From Notospermus geniculatus (Eukaryota; Nemertea; Pilidiophora; Heteronemertea; Lineidae): 64,000 bases of DNA. This document shows, piece after piece, positions 20,607 through 29,481 of this stretch. Position numbers and translations under genes: made by a program. The notes beneath the pieces are model-generated. The model ran no database searches. It saw nothing but the letters and a program-made list of their open reading frames with translations, and was not told where the DNA came from. Location of the stretch: contig NMRB01000182.1 of the NCBI GenBank assembly GCA_002633025.1, forward strand, positions 178,272 through 242,271. The letters are read 5' to 3'. Each line of letters starts with the position of its first letter. Position 1 is the stretch's first letter.

Positions 20607-22448
20607 ATGGAGGAGGCCAAACGTAGACGGACTGGACAGAAAGGATGGCTGACACGTGCTGCGGGGAATCTAGAGGCGGCTTCGAAGGACGTGAAACCGA
20701 CACCCGCCAGCATAGCGGAATTGAAGTACAGCATTCGAGAGTTCGAGTCCAGACTGGGAAAATTTGACGAGGCGCAAAGCCAACTGGAGGGCTTTATCGA
20801 AAACGAAGCGGACCAGCTGGCAGAAATTGAAACCACGTCGCTTTTCAGAGACAGTAAGTGTAAAATTTTGAAAAACGCTCAAAAACTCTTGGCCGAGTTG
20901 CAGGCCAAAATGGCGGCGGTTGACACGCCGTTGGCAAAAACCAGGCCCAGTGGTGGCGGTGATAAGAGTGCTGGCAAGGCAAATGCCAAGCTTCCCAAAT
21001 TGGATATGCCGAAGTTCGCTGGTGATATCCTGGAATGGAGAAATTTCTGGGATACGTTTAAAGCGGTGGTAGATCAATCGACGAAACTGGCTACAATTAC
21101 AAAGTTTGCATACCTGAAAGATTCGCTAGTTGGTGATGCGAAAAGTGTATTAGGGAGTTTTCGCAAATCTGACGAAAAACGAAGTACGAAATACGAAATT
21201 GGACGTCATATCCATGATGTAATGTATTTCAGGAAATGGCTGGTACCACAAATATCGCCTGCTGCAAGAGCGTCTTTTAGCGTATGACGTTAGAACGACA
21301 GAGGTACGGTGTGTTCGCAGTGCAAAGGTACTCATCACGCTTTGAAATTTATCTTTCGTTTCCACTTCGTTGATACGAAATGGAAATTTAAAAATTCAAG
21401 ATGCGCCACAACTCTTTCGATCTTACATGACATGCTAAAAGACGCACTGGCAGGAGGGACATTTGTGGTACCAAACATTTCCCGAAATACATTACGTCAT
21501 GGATATGACGTCCAATTTCGTATTTCGTACTTCGTTTTTCGTCAGATTTGCGAAAACTCCCTATTGAGGGTTTGACTGCGACCGAAGAAAATTATGCTGA
21601 AGCATGCAAGTTGTTGAGAGAGCGATACGACCGTAAGGATAGAATCATCTGTGCACATGTCCAAGCGCTGTTGAACATTTCATCACCCACTAGTCACGGG
21701 AAGGCGGGCGTTAGCGCTCTTTGGACATTGTATAACACTCTGCAGGGTCATATCCGAAGTTTGCGAAGCTTAGAAATTAGTGGAAGACAATATGGTGTAA
21801 TCCTTACCCCTGTCGTTTTGTCTCGTTTGCCTCTTGATGTTAGACTTGAATGGGCCCGTGTTGCGGTCAAAGATGGCGATGAAAGTAATTTAGATGGCTT
21901 GATGCTGTTTTTGACAAACGAGATAAAATGCAGGGAAAGGGCCGAAACTTTCAAAGAAGACTTTGTTGTTCCAAATACCATGTCTGATTCTGTTCTGTTG
22001 CAGCGCTTCAAACAAATAGTGATGGTGCCAAGGTTCCTAAACAGTGTGGGTTTTGTGGCAAAAGGCATGCGACAGAAAAGTGTTGGGATGTAGCAAAAAT
22101 GGGCGTGAGCAGACGTAAAGCCAAAATTCGGAAAGCGAAGCTTTGTTTTAAGTGTCTGAAACCTAACCACATAACCCAGAAATGTGGTGCGGTGTGTTCG
22201 CAGTGCAAAGGTACTCATCACGCTTTGATCTGCTCTGGTTCCGGTGGGGGATCGTGTGGATCTCAGTCAGAGAACAAAGCTGAGGACACAACGAATTCTC
22301 AACTGGTAAAATTAATGTTGACCAACAAAAGTCTGACGTCGCTCACGCCCAGCCTGCTGGTTGGCAAGGTCAAGAATTCGTACCGTCAAATACTGACCAA
22401 CCAGCTGTCCAACAAACTACGCTTGCAACAGGATCTGCCGTATGCCTG
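20607..22448 (+). pseudogene. gag: BEL gag, interrupted by a MITE and frameshifted
   Basis: The N-terminal piece (20607-21150) has a charged helical start and then the DUF1759-type block PKLDMPKFAGDILEWRNFWD, found in BEL/Pao gag proteins. The MITE at 21153-21561 cuts the domain just after YLKDSLVGDAKSVL, and the matching continuation GLTATEENYAEACKLLRERY resumes after it. Downstream (about 22045-22230) two Cys/His clusters follow: a CCHC knuckle (C-x2-C-x4-H-x4-C) and then CFKCLKPNHITQKC plus CSQCKGTHHALIC. At least one frameshift near 22040 separates the two halves. The product would have been the nucleocapsid-forming polyprotein start. Confidence 0.85.
21153..21561. mobile_element. TA-flanked MITE inserted in BEL gag, carrying a gag fragment
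   Basis: Inverted arms of about 140 bp begin GGGAGTTTTCGCAAATCTGA and end with its complement, flanked by TA at 21151-21152 and 21562-21563. The short core contains 39 bases (21307-21345) identical to the zinc-knuckle coding sequence of the same BEL element (22190-22228). The tips GGGAGTTTTCGCAAA are shared with the MITEs at 50995-51120 and 54584-54711. The TA duplication suggests Tc1/mariner mobilisation. Confidence 0.8.
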
Positions 22449-22469
22449 AGCCAAGGATGTGAACCAAAA

Positions 22470-22595
22470 GGTACTGTTTTGCAGACGGCGACTGTATTTG
22501 TACAGGGTAAAGGTACTACAGTAAGAGCAACGCTTTTGTTGATTCAGGGTCAGATAGGTCCTATGTGAGTAGCTCATTGGTCAAAAACTTCTAGT
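22470..22595 (+). pseudogene. BEL aspartic protease start (DUF1758-type), frameshifted
   Basis: A retropepsin-like Asp-Ser-Gly motif, within VDSGSDRSYVSSSLVKNF, lies in one frame and its upstream strand (ATVFVQGKGTTVRAT) in another, so a one-base-type shift lies between them at about 22535. A stop follows at about 22591. The rest of the domain continues in the frame opened at 22619. Confidence 0.65.
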
Positions 22596-22618
22596 TAGAT
22601 CGAGTTTCAACTCAGCAT

Positions 22619-23786
22619 GTGTCATATGCGACATTTGGTTGTGACAAAAATAGAAGTACTAGAAGTGACGTGTATGATATTGAGTTGGAAGGAATAGTAG
22701 GAGGTATGCAAGGCCTTAGAGCCGTTGAAGTCCCTGTGATCTGTAAACCCATGTTTAGGAAAGCTCTTCCTGCAAACCTTGCACAAGTGTTTGGTGCATT
22801 GAGATTTGCTGACCGTTACTGTGAACATAGACAGGTGTCCATTGATATACTGGTAGGTTTGGATTACTACTGGAAATTCATGAAAGCTGGTGTGGTGAGG
22901 TATCCTGGCTTGGTTGCACAAGAAACAGTGTTTGGATGGATACGCTATGGTGCCTGGGATTCCAGTTCAGATAGATCAATGGAAACAGTTTGTCTAACTC
23001 TTTCCTGTTTTTCTGATGCGCCGGATTCTACAATAAGACAGTTGTGGGAGTTGGAGTCTGTGGGTATCCTGGAGACTGGCAAGAAGTGTGGTGAGGACCG
23101 AGTCTTGCAGCGATTCAACGAGACCATACGTTACTCAGATGCAGGAAAAAGGTATGAAGTGTTTTTGCCATGGAAAGAGGACCCTGGTCCTTCCAAACTT
23201 GTCAATAATGAATTGCTTGCAAAGTCACGACTTCGTAGCTTAAGTAAGCATTTGCGTAGCAAACCAGGTCTCCAAGAGAGATATGATGATGTATTTAGAG
23301 AGATGGAAAGAACTGGAGTGATAGCTGAGGTGACAGAGGATCAGAAGTTGTCTTGTGACAACCCCGTTTTCTATTTGCCACATCGCCCGGTGGTGAGAGA
23401 ACAACATCTCACCACCAAGGTACGCCCTGTGTTTGATGCCTCGGCGAAGGGTCGAAACGGCGTCTCCTTAAATGATTGTCTTGAGGCGGGGCTGGCCCTG
23501 TTGCCGGATCTGGTCGAGATTTTGCTTAGGTTCAGGCGATGGCCTGTCGCTGTCACTTCGGATATCGCCAAGGCTTTTCATCAGGTCAAGTTGAATCCCT
23601 GTGACCAGGATGTCCACCGATTCTTTTGGAATTGTGAAGGAAATCTAAGAGAAATGAAATTTCTCAGGGTACCGTTCGGTGACACGAGTAGTCCTTTCTT
23701 GTTAAATGCAACAGTTAAGTTTCATCTATCCAGATACCCTCCTTCACCTGCAGTGAATGATTTGCAGGAAAACTTGTATTGTGATG
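22619..23786 (+). pseudogene. pol: BEL protease C-terminal part and reverse transcriptase N-terminal part
   Basis: The first about 120 residues continue the DUF1758 region (VSIDILVGLDYYWKF is the conserved I-G-x-D-Y-Y-W-type block). The reverse transcriptase follows: HRPVVREQHLTTKVRPVFDA, then SDIAKAFHQVKLN with the first catalytic Asp, then VPFGDTSSPFLLNATV. The frame ends within the catalytic Y-x-D-D motif, where the Polinton-like element is inserted. The last residues before the stop at 23830 are encoded by that insertion. Confidence 0.88.
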
Positions 23787-24078
23787 AGTATAAGGAAACT
23801 GAGGGGATCTGGACGGAAGAGGAAGATTAGCCACCAAAAATAGGCTAAAATACACTAAAATATCCCTATTCCAGGTTTTTTTCAAAATACTATACCTACC
23901 TAAACTTGCAAACTAATAAAATCTCCTCCATCCAGATCCTTTCACTTTCCTTATACTATAAATTTCTCGAAAAATAAATCTATGGAAACCGAACAGTACC
24001 TCAGAAATCTATATTTCAATCCTGAAAGTCCCGTTTCTTATACGAATATTGCGAAAATTTGGAAAAAAGTACACACAG
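23787..24078. repeat. Polinton-like left terminal inverted repeat
   Basis: Matches the complement of about 29166-29475. The outer 75 bases are almost identical between ends. The repeat is itself a potential hairpin: the terminal AGTATAAGG...GGATCTGGA tract returns in inverse at about 23930-23958 (CCATCCAGATCC...CCTTATACT). The inner part includes an ATG at 23982 and about 30 codons equivalent to the start of the integrase gene at the other end. Confidence 0.85.
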
Positions 24079-24198
24079 TTAAATCCATGCATTAAATTCT
24101 CAGCTATACAAAGAACTCAGGAATGCGGAACGTGGTTTATCACTTATGAATGGGGTGCGTTTATGAAGGAGTTTTAGTGAATGGAAAAGTAGAGAGGT

Positions 24199-24474
24199 TT
24201 GAAAAATACTGATCGACTCTACTCTACCTTCACTTTTGGACATGGATTATCTTTGCATATCATTAGGAACAACGAAAAAAAAAGTCAAAGACGCCTGTGC
24301 GATGATTTGGGAGGAACAATAAAGACAATCCCAGTAAGTACACCTTTAAATAACCCAATTCATTTCAATCTGTCTTATCAACTTTTGGATAATGTCACTA
24401 GTGACACTTTTGCCACAGGTGTGACAAAATTCCCCCCCCCCCTTATCTTTCTTTTCATCAAAACCCCCCGGTAG
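24199..24474 (+). other. Unrecognised short open frame in the Polinton-like element
   Basis: 91 codons with no motif I can name. The tail runs into a C tract. It may be chance or a remnant of a deleted gene. Confidence 0.2.
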
Positions 24475-24728
24475 GATTTCTTTTCTTACCTATCTAAGGT
24501 TTCGACTTCCTTATATAATGCATCAAAATCACTCTTGAAAATTTTCATGGTTTAACCTAGATAGACTCTACAAATTAAACCCCCTTTAACTCCTAAACGG
24601 TTTTTCCTGGATTAACGAAGTGATGTTTTTTACCATCAGTATTAGTCAGGCAATTTTACTATATTTTTTATTTTTCGCAAATCTGCTGTAAAAAATTATC
24701 ATAATCGAAAATTATATCCATTTTGTAA

Positions 24729-25152
24729 ATGACCACCAAACTCAAGGACTTTTTCATTTTCGAGCCGTATAATGCAATTATTTCCGGGGTAACCAACTGG
24801 AAAAACATATTTCGTCCTTGACCTCTTAGAGTCCGTGTACCAAGGTCATTTTGAAAATATAGTGCTATTTTGCCCTACCTTTGATTATAATGAAACCTAT
24901 AATAGAAAATGGATTTTCAAAGACAAAAACTTCATCGTTCTCAATCCATCACTGGTAAAAATAAATCTGAATTTACTCCTATGGTTATGTATGCAAATTT
25001 TTAAAGGTACAAACACACTTTTCATCATTGACGACTGCGCTAATTTACAAGATAGTAAGAAGAAAGCAACCGAATTATGTAAAGCGAAGAAAACCATTGT
25101 TCAATCAAAAAGTTTCTTCGATGAAATCATTTTTATGTTTAATAAATCGTGA
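24729..25152 (+). pseudogene. Packaging ATPase (A32/FtsK-HerA-like) remnant
   Basis: From an ATG at 24729 the first 32 codons lead through FEPYNAIISGVTN into a nucleotide-binding P-loop. Two bases appear to be missing within the loop (about 24797-24798), which sends the frame to an early stop. The other frame (24835-25152) carries the expected continuation, with NIVLFCPTFDYNETYNRKWI and the Walker B-like TLFIIDDCANLQDSKKKATE. The sensor and arginine-finger part is missing, and the frame ends after an unrelated-looking tail. In Polintons and NCLDV-type viruses this ATPase drives genome packaging. This copy cannot work as it stands. Confidence 0.75.
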
Positions 25153-25285
25153 AACGTGAACAAAGTTCAATGTGAAAACAACAGATTCAGCTTTGCTGTC
25201 ACTTCGGGATGTGAATCGTTGTGTGAATTTGTAGAAAAGAATAAATTTTATGCTTTACTAATTGGATTAGGATTTTTATGAAAAA

Positions 25286-25450
25286 ATGACTGAACCTGTT
25301 CACGAAGTTAGAGCAGAGCTGAAACATGTGACGATTTATTCAACTCTGTTGATGTTTCACGATTCTTGTGATGAATGTGATAGACACAAAAGAAGTTTTA
25401 TGAGGCACAAGAAAACTAAACATTTGGTTCATGAAGATCCTGAAGGGTGA
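25286..25450 (+). other. Small ORF with degenerate C2H2-like motif
   Basis: 54 codons from ATG. The sequence CDECDRHKRSFMRHKKTKH has the C-x2-C and H-x4-H pairs of a C2H2 finger, but the spacing between them is three residues too short. It resembles the fingers in the two minus-strand proteins nearby. It may be a decayed paralogue. Confidence 0.3.
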
Positions 25451-25498
25451 GCAAGATCAATGATGAGTGAAAATGAATAATTCAACTCTTAGATAATT

Positions 25499-25849
25499 CT
25501 ATTCAATCAGTTCATGTTGTAATTTATGATTCTGTAAGCATTTATTATACTTAAAACATTTATTACATTCTTCACATCTTTTTACGTCAGTGATATAATC
25601 AGAAATATACTGTATATTCTTGTAAGTTTTGTAAGGAATGTGTTTATTTCTATCATAAATCTCAATTATTTGTCTTAAAGTAGAAATAGAATAATAAGCA
25701 ATTGCAGAAATAGCCCCTGCAATTACTATCTTATCTCTATTTTTATAGAACACATGTAAAATTTCTAAACACTTTTCAACTTTGTTCACGCTCGGTGATT
25801 GAACTTTGTTCAGGCTCGGCGATTCAGGATCGTTTTTTGAATCACTCAT
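25499..25849 (-). CDS. Membrane-anchored C2H2 zinc-finger protein of the Polinton-like element
   Basis: 116 residues. A polar N-terminus with a short duplicated stretch (SPSLNKVQ / SPSVNKVE) is followed by a hydrophobic segment at about residues 44-58 (VIAGAISAIAYYSIS), probably one membrane helix. The C-terminus carries a C2H2 finger (C-x2-C-x12-H-x4-H) at about 92-113. No frameshift is seen. Such a combination is unusual, and I do not recognise the family. A role in virion assembly or membrane targeting of an element-encoded factor would be speculation. Confidence 0.5.
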   Translation of the reverse strand: MSDSKNDPESPSLNKVQSPSVNKVEKCLEILHVFYKNRDKIVIAGAISAIAYYSISTLRQIIEIYDRNKHIPYKTYKNIQYISDYITDVKRCEECNKCFKYNKCLQNHKLQHELIE

Positions 25850-26044
25850 TTATAAATAAAAAAGATTTTGAATAAGAAATATTTATACGAGTACGAGACA
25901 GCAACGCTGTGAGGAGTAAAAGTGTTTTTTATATTACTTTAAAATACCAGAGGAGTGAGGAGTAAAAGTGTTTTTATTTATTCACAGGATTTAAACACGT
26001 TCGATTTATAATTTTAAAAAATTATGTTAATTATAAATCAATGA

Positions 26045-26851
26045 ATGTCTGAAACACCTACATACTGTAGAAATTGTAAACGATTTGGATTGATTAGCAG
26101 TAATAATAACTTTTTCTGTGTTTATTGTAATTCTCAGATATGCTACTCAAAGCCTGAAAACTATAATGTAGGGTGTCATATAAATAATAAACTTATTCAT
26201 TTAAATAATATTTTTAAAACACTTTTATCTAAACAATGTAGTCAACAATTAATAGATTCAATTAAGTCAGATATAAAATCTAAAAATCTTTCTGTTGATC
26301 AAATAACTAGTGAATATATTAGTAGTTTTCTAGAAAAAGAATTTAATTATAAAAAAAAGAATTATAAATTGGAGTATGAAATAATTAATAGAGTATTCGA
26401 CATTAAATCATTGGCTAAATTTGATATCATAAGAATAACGAATACCTTTCTAAAATTTGTTAAGTTTGCTTTCGATCAAAAGATAGGTAAGAATTTAAAC
26501 TACAAGTTCTATTTAAACAAGATTTTAGAACTTGAAGGGTTAGATAATATTATTGCTTCTAGAACAATAAAAAATCATTATAAAAATAATTTCAATGAAT
26601 TATGTTGGTATAAGTTTCTTATGAAAGAAGAAAATAAAAATCCTAAATGTCATTGTAGCCTTGAATTGTATGATAAAGATGATGAAAATATAATTTATGG
26701 TAGAGATCATTGTTCATGTGTAAACAGCATTACATCAATACATCAATACAGGTGCTGTCCATTAATATCACGACCGGTATTTCAACCTTGTAGATTTCCT
26801 TTAACTATTTATATTTCAAATGTCAAACCTAATTTTACGGAGAATAAGTAG
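26045..26851 (+). CDS. VLTF-3-like late transcription factor of the Polinton-like element
   Basis: 268 residues. The N-terminus has a zinc ribbon, C8-x2-C11 and C25-x2-C28. The central part (about residues 45-200) is helical, with KLIHLNNIFKTLLSKQCS, YISSFLEKEF and LNYKFYLNKILELEGL, and then a basic K-N-x-Y block. This order and these blocks match the poxvirus late transcription factor VLTF-3 family (Pox_VLTF3), which NCLDV genomes share and which switches on late genes. The match is from memory of the family, not a search. The C-terminal 60 residues hold many Cys and may be divergent or altered by a frameshift. The ORF overlaps the 3' end of the convergent zinc-finger gene by 17 bases. Confidence 0.7.
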   Translation: MSETPTYCRNCKRFGLISSNNNFFCVYCNSQICYSKPENYNVGCHINNKLIHLNNIFKTLLSKQCSQQLIDSIKSDIKSKNLSVDQITSEYISSFLEKEFNYKKKNYKLEYEIINRVFDIKSLAKFDIIRITNTFLKFVKFAFDQKIGKNLNYKFYLNKILELEGLDNIIASRTIKNHYKNNFNELCWYKFLMKEENKNPKCHCSLELYDKDDENIIYGRDHCSCVNSITSIHQYRCCPLISRPVFQPCRFPLTIYISNVKPNFTENK

Positions 26852-27056
26852 GTAAATCTATTTTAAAGTTTTCACATATGAGCTTTACAAGAAAGGTAAG
26901 ATAATCGATTTTTAGATTTAATTGCTTGCAATTAATCTGTGGTTTTCTCTCGAATGTCTTTCCTATAACTTCTCGATGAACGTTTGCTTTATGCCTTTCT
27001 AAGGTGTATTTTGTTGCAAAATTCCCGTCACATTTTTCACATTTATAACCCGACAT
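26835..27056 (-). CDS. Small C2H2 zinc-finger protein of the Polinton-like element
   Basis: 73 residues. A classical finger (YKCEKCDGNFATKYTLERHK then H) sits at residues 4-26, with the conserved F and L in place. A basic linker and a helical tail follow. The start codon fits because the finger begins right after it. It is convergent with, and overlaps, the VLTF-3-like gene. Polintons and related viruses often carry small finger proteins of unknown role, and DNA binding is the only safe inference. Confidence 0.55.
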   Translation of the reverse strand: MSGYKCEKCDGNFATKYTLERHKANVHREVIGKTFERKPQINCKQLNLKIDYLTFLVKLICENFKIDLPTYSP

Positions 27057-27099
27057 TTATAATTCAAAAAATATACTTCTTGAACAGAACTAAAAATCA

Positions 27100-27895
27100 A
27101 CTGGAATCAACTACCTAGTTATTTTTGTCCATTTTTAGTTCGCCCCTGTTTACAACAAGAAACAATAAAGGTGCAACTAAAAATCAACAAAGGTGCAACT
27201 AAGACACGAGATTGTTAAGTTCTTGTTGATCCAGCTTTGCTGGCGTTGCACGATTCTTAGTTAGGCCTAGTATGTTCTAGTTGCAACTAGGGTGCACTTT
27301 AGTTAAGCTAGTTACAGACAAAGGTGCACTTTAGTTGATTTTAGTTACTTGTTATTGCTAACTATCTTGAACTAGAATTAACTAACTTTTAACTAGATTT
27401 TAACTATTTTCAACTACTTGTTAAGTTAGTTAAAATCTTGTTAAATTTTAGTTAGATCTAGTTAGTTTTAGTTGCAACTAGAATCAACAAGAAATCAACT
27501 AAAATTCAACTAAAAATCAACTGCTCGTTGAAGATAGTTAAAATCTAGTTAAAAGTTAGTCAAAAGCTAGTTAAGTTAGTTAGCAACAAAAAACAAAAAA
27601 AAATAGACAAGCATAACTAGGTAGTTACTTTTAGTTGATTTTTAGTTGAATTTTAGTTGATTTCTTGTTGATTCTAGTTGCAACTAACTTAACTAGCTTT
27701 TGACTAGATTTTAACAAGATTTTTACTATTTTCAACAGGTAGTTACTTTTAGTTGATTTTTAGTTGATTCTAGTTGCAACTAAAAGTAACTAGATCTAAC
27801 TAAAATTTAACAAGATTTTAACTAATTAAACAGGTAGTTGAAACAAGCATAGCTAGGTAGTTACTTTTAGTTGATTTTTAGTTGACTTCTTGTGA
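27100..27895. repeat. TTAGTTGA/TCAACTAA repeat tract in the Polinton-like element
   Basis: About 800 bases dominated by TTTTAGTTGATTTTTAGTTG, its complement, and variants with GTTGCAACTA, arranged in both orientations. It separates the zinc-finger and VLTF-3 side from the integrase side. No coding capacity is seen. Confidence 0.8.
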
Positions 27896-27931
27896 CATAT
27901 TGCTCATTGAACTTTTGTTTACGCTCTGAGA

Positions 27932-28206
27932 TTAAGTGCAGGATATAATTCCTTCAAACATTCAAATTTTATTTCAACTTCATTATAAATATTTTTCCCC
28001 TCATAAATTAAACACATCTTCTTTGATTTTAGTAACCGCATATCTTCTTCTGATAAAGCATTAAATCGTGCAGGCAAATAAACTTTAAAAAGTTGCTTTC
28101 TATCTGATAGCGTTACTTTTACATCATCTTCGTGTTTAAAAGCATCGATCTCAGGTGTTTTTCCGTGTTTTTTCTGTGTTTTAGTGTTTTGTCTAAAATT
28201 TAATGA
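27932..28206 (-). pseudogene. Possible C-terminal extension of the integrase in the -1 frame
   Basis: About 88 codons, open and coding-like (charged, with VYLPARFNALSEEDMRLLK), continue directly from the integrase gene in its -1 frame, with no ATG near their start. The frames meet at an A-A-A-A-A-A-T heptamer read in the correct phase for -1 slippage. Either a frameshift signal or an indel in the A7 run (28207-28213) could explain this. Confidence 0.4.
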
Positions 28207-29271
28207 TTTTTTTCTGAGTAAACAGCAAAATCGTGAAAAAAGTGCTCAAATTTTAGCTTTTTACAGGTGTTTTCATGATTTTCGGTAGCTGAAATATTCC
28301 AGCTTCTTTCTTCTTTTGGATTGGGAACATAACTTAATTCTTGCTCGTAAAAATAACCGTCAATTAGTTCATTCTGGTAATCTTCAAGCGGGTAAACAAT
28401 TGGATTAGTGAAAATAATCTGTTTAATCTTGAACACCTCTTCAGTAAAATTAGGAAGATAACCTTTTGCAAAAATAGTTTTATACTTAGAAATTCTTACA
28501 CCATCTCCAATTTTAAATTTAGGGTCACCAAATTCATGTTGTAAAAATGCACCATAAAGGTTAAACCATACTGCGCCTTCATTTTCCTCTTTCCTTGCAT
28601 CTATTGGTTTCATTCCGATTGATGTGTGAAATGTATTGTTATAGCCTTTCACTAAATCTGGTAAAATTTCCAACCATTTGTCTGTCTCTTTTGCTGTAAA
28701 ATATTTCCACATTCTTGTTTTTAAAGTACGGTTAAAACGCTCAACAACCGCAGCTTTTTTATCAGAAAATGAGGAGAACCATTCTATATCATTTTTCTCT
28801 AATAACTCCTTTAAATATTTGTTATAAAATTCTTTACCATCATCGAATTGAATTTTTTCAGGTTTTGACTCTTTAAAAATAGTTTTGAATAAATCTTTAA
28901 CCGCTTCACCCCTCTTACTTTTTAAAGCTAGAGCCCAAGCGTATCTACTGAATAAATCGATCACAGTTAAGATATATTTATAATTTTTATTGTTTTTTTC
29001 ATAAGCCTGCATATCGACTAAATCTGCTTGCCATTGCTGATCTATGTAAGAGACCATAGTTTTTCTGAATAAGAACTTTTTATGAATCGGTTTATGTAGT
29101 TGGAAAGTTGGTAAATTCTCTAAAAATTCTTTCACTTGTTTATATTTTATTAATTTTCCATCAGATTTAACTTTTTTCCATATTTGAGAAATATTTGTAT
29201 AAGCTACAGGACTTTCAGAATTTAAAATACAGGTTTCTAAGGTACTGTTCGGCAGCTAACTCTGTGTCCAT
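28200..29271 (-). pseudogene. Polinton-type integrase (rve), N-terminal frameshift
   Basis: The main frame (29135-28200, 311 residues) contains QQWQADLVDMQ with the first catalytic Asp, then TVIDLFSRYAWALALKSKRG, then IQFDDGKEFYN with the second Asp, then AAVVERFNRTLKTRMWKY with the Glu. This order and wording are typical of Maverick/Polinton integrases. Upstream, the gene's likely true start is the ATG at 29271-29269, but a one-base shift near 29220 separates the first about 17 codons from the rest. A basic beta-rich C-terminus follows the core. It is the enzyme expected to have inserted the element with 6-bp staggering. Confidence 0.85.
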
Positions 29272-29475
29272 TTATTTATTTTTCGAGATTTTGAACAGTT
29301 TTATAGTATAAGGAAACTGAGGGGATCTGGATGGAAGAGATTTTATTATTTTGCAAGTTTAGGTAGGTTTAAATTTTGAAAACAGCCTGGAAATAGGGAT
29401 ATTTTAGTGTATTTTAGCCTATTTTTGGTGGCTAATCTTCCTCTTCCGTCCAGATCCCCTCAGTTTCCTTATACT
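29166..29475. repeat. Polinton-like right terminal inverted repeat
   Basis: Complement of the left repeat, including the internal hairpin (the AGTATAAGGAAACTGAGGGG tract at 29306-29325 and its complement at the end). The inner part overlaps the first codons of the integrase gene. Confidence 0.85.
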
Positions 29476-29481
29476 GTGATG

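Larger units (their letters stand above)
23787..29475. mobile_element. Short Polinton/Maverick-like element inserted in BEL reverse transcriptase
   Basis: It begins AGTATAAGG and ends CCTTATACT, with long inverted repeats (about 290-310 bp). The 6-bp duplication GTGATG (23781-23786 and 29476-29481) restores the interrupted host frame when one copy is removed. AG...CT ends, 6-bp duplications and a retroviral-like integrase are the hallmarks of Polintons. It is AT-rich, unlike its host. Gene content seen: integrase (minus), packaging ATPase remnant (plus), a VLTF-3-like protein (plus), and two C2H2 proteins (minus). Polintons are usually 15-20 kb with polymerase B, protease and capsid genes. 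None of these was recognised in 5,689 bp, so this is a deleted derivative or a minimal lineage. Confidence 0.9.

Noticed and set aside
20607-21287. Complete small Gag of 226 residues
   Set aside because: The last about 45 residues are encoded by the MITE arm. The true gag continues after the insertion.
22622-22921. Minus-strand ORFs across BEL pol
   Set aside because: They are antisense shadows of clearly recognisable reverse transcriptase and integrase frames. The same applies at 30159-30718, 30955-31641, 58823-59086 and 61037-61363.
27100-27895. CRISPR-like repeats
   Set aside because: Repeats are irregular, overlap one another and occur in both orientations, with no constant spacer length.
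23787-29475. An integrated poxvirus fragment
   Set aside because: The VLTF-3-like and A32-like genes might suggest this, but the AG...CT inverted ends, 6-bp duplication and Polinton-type integrase show a self-contained transposon instead.
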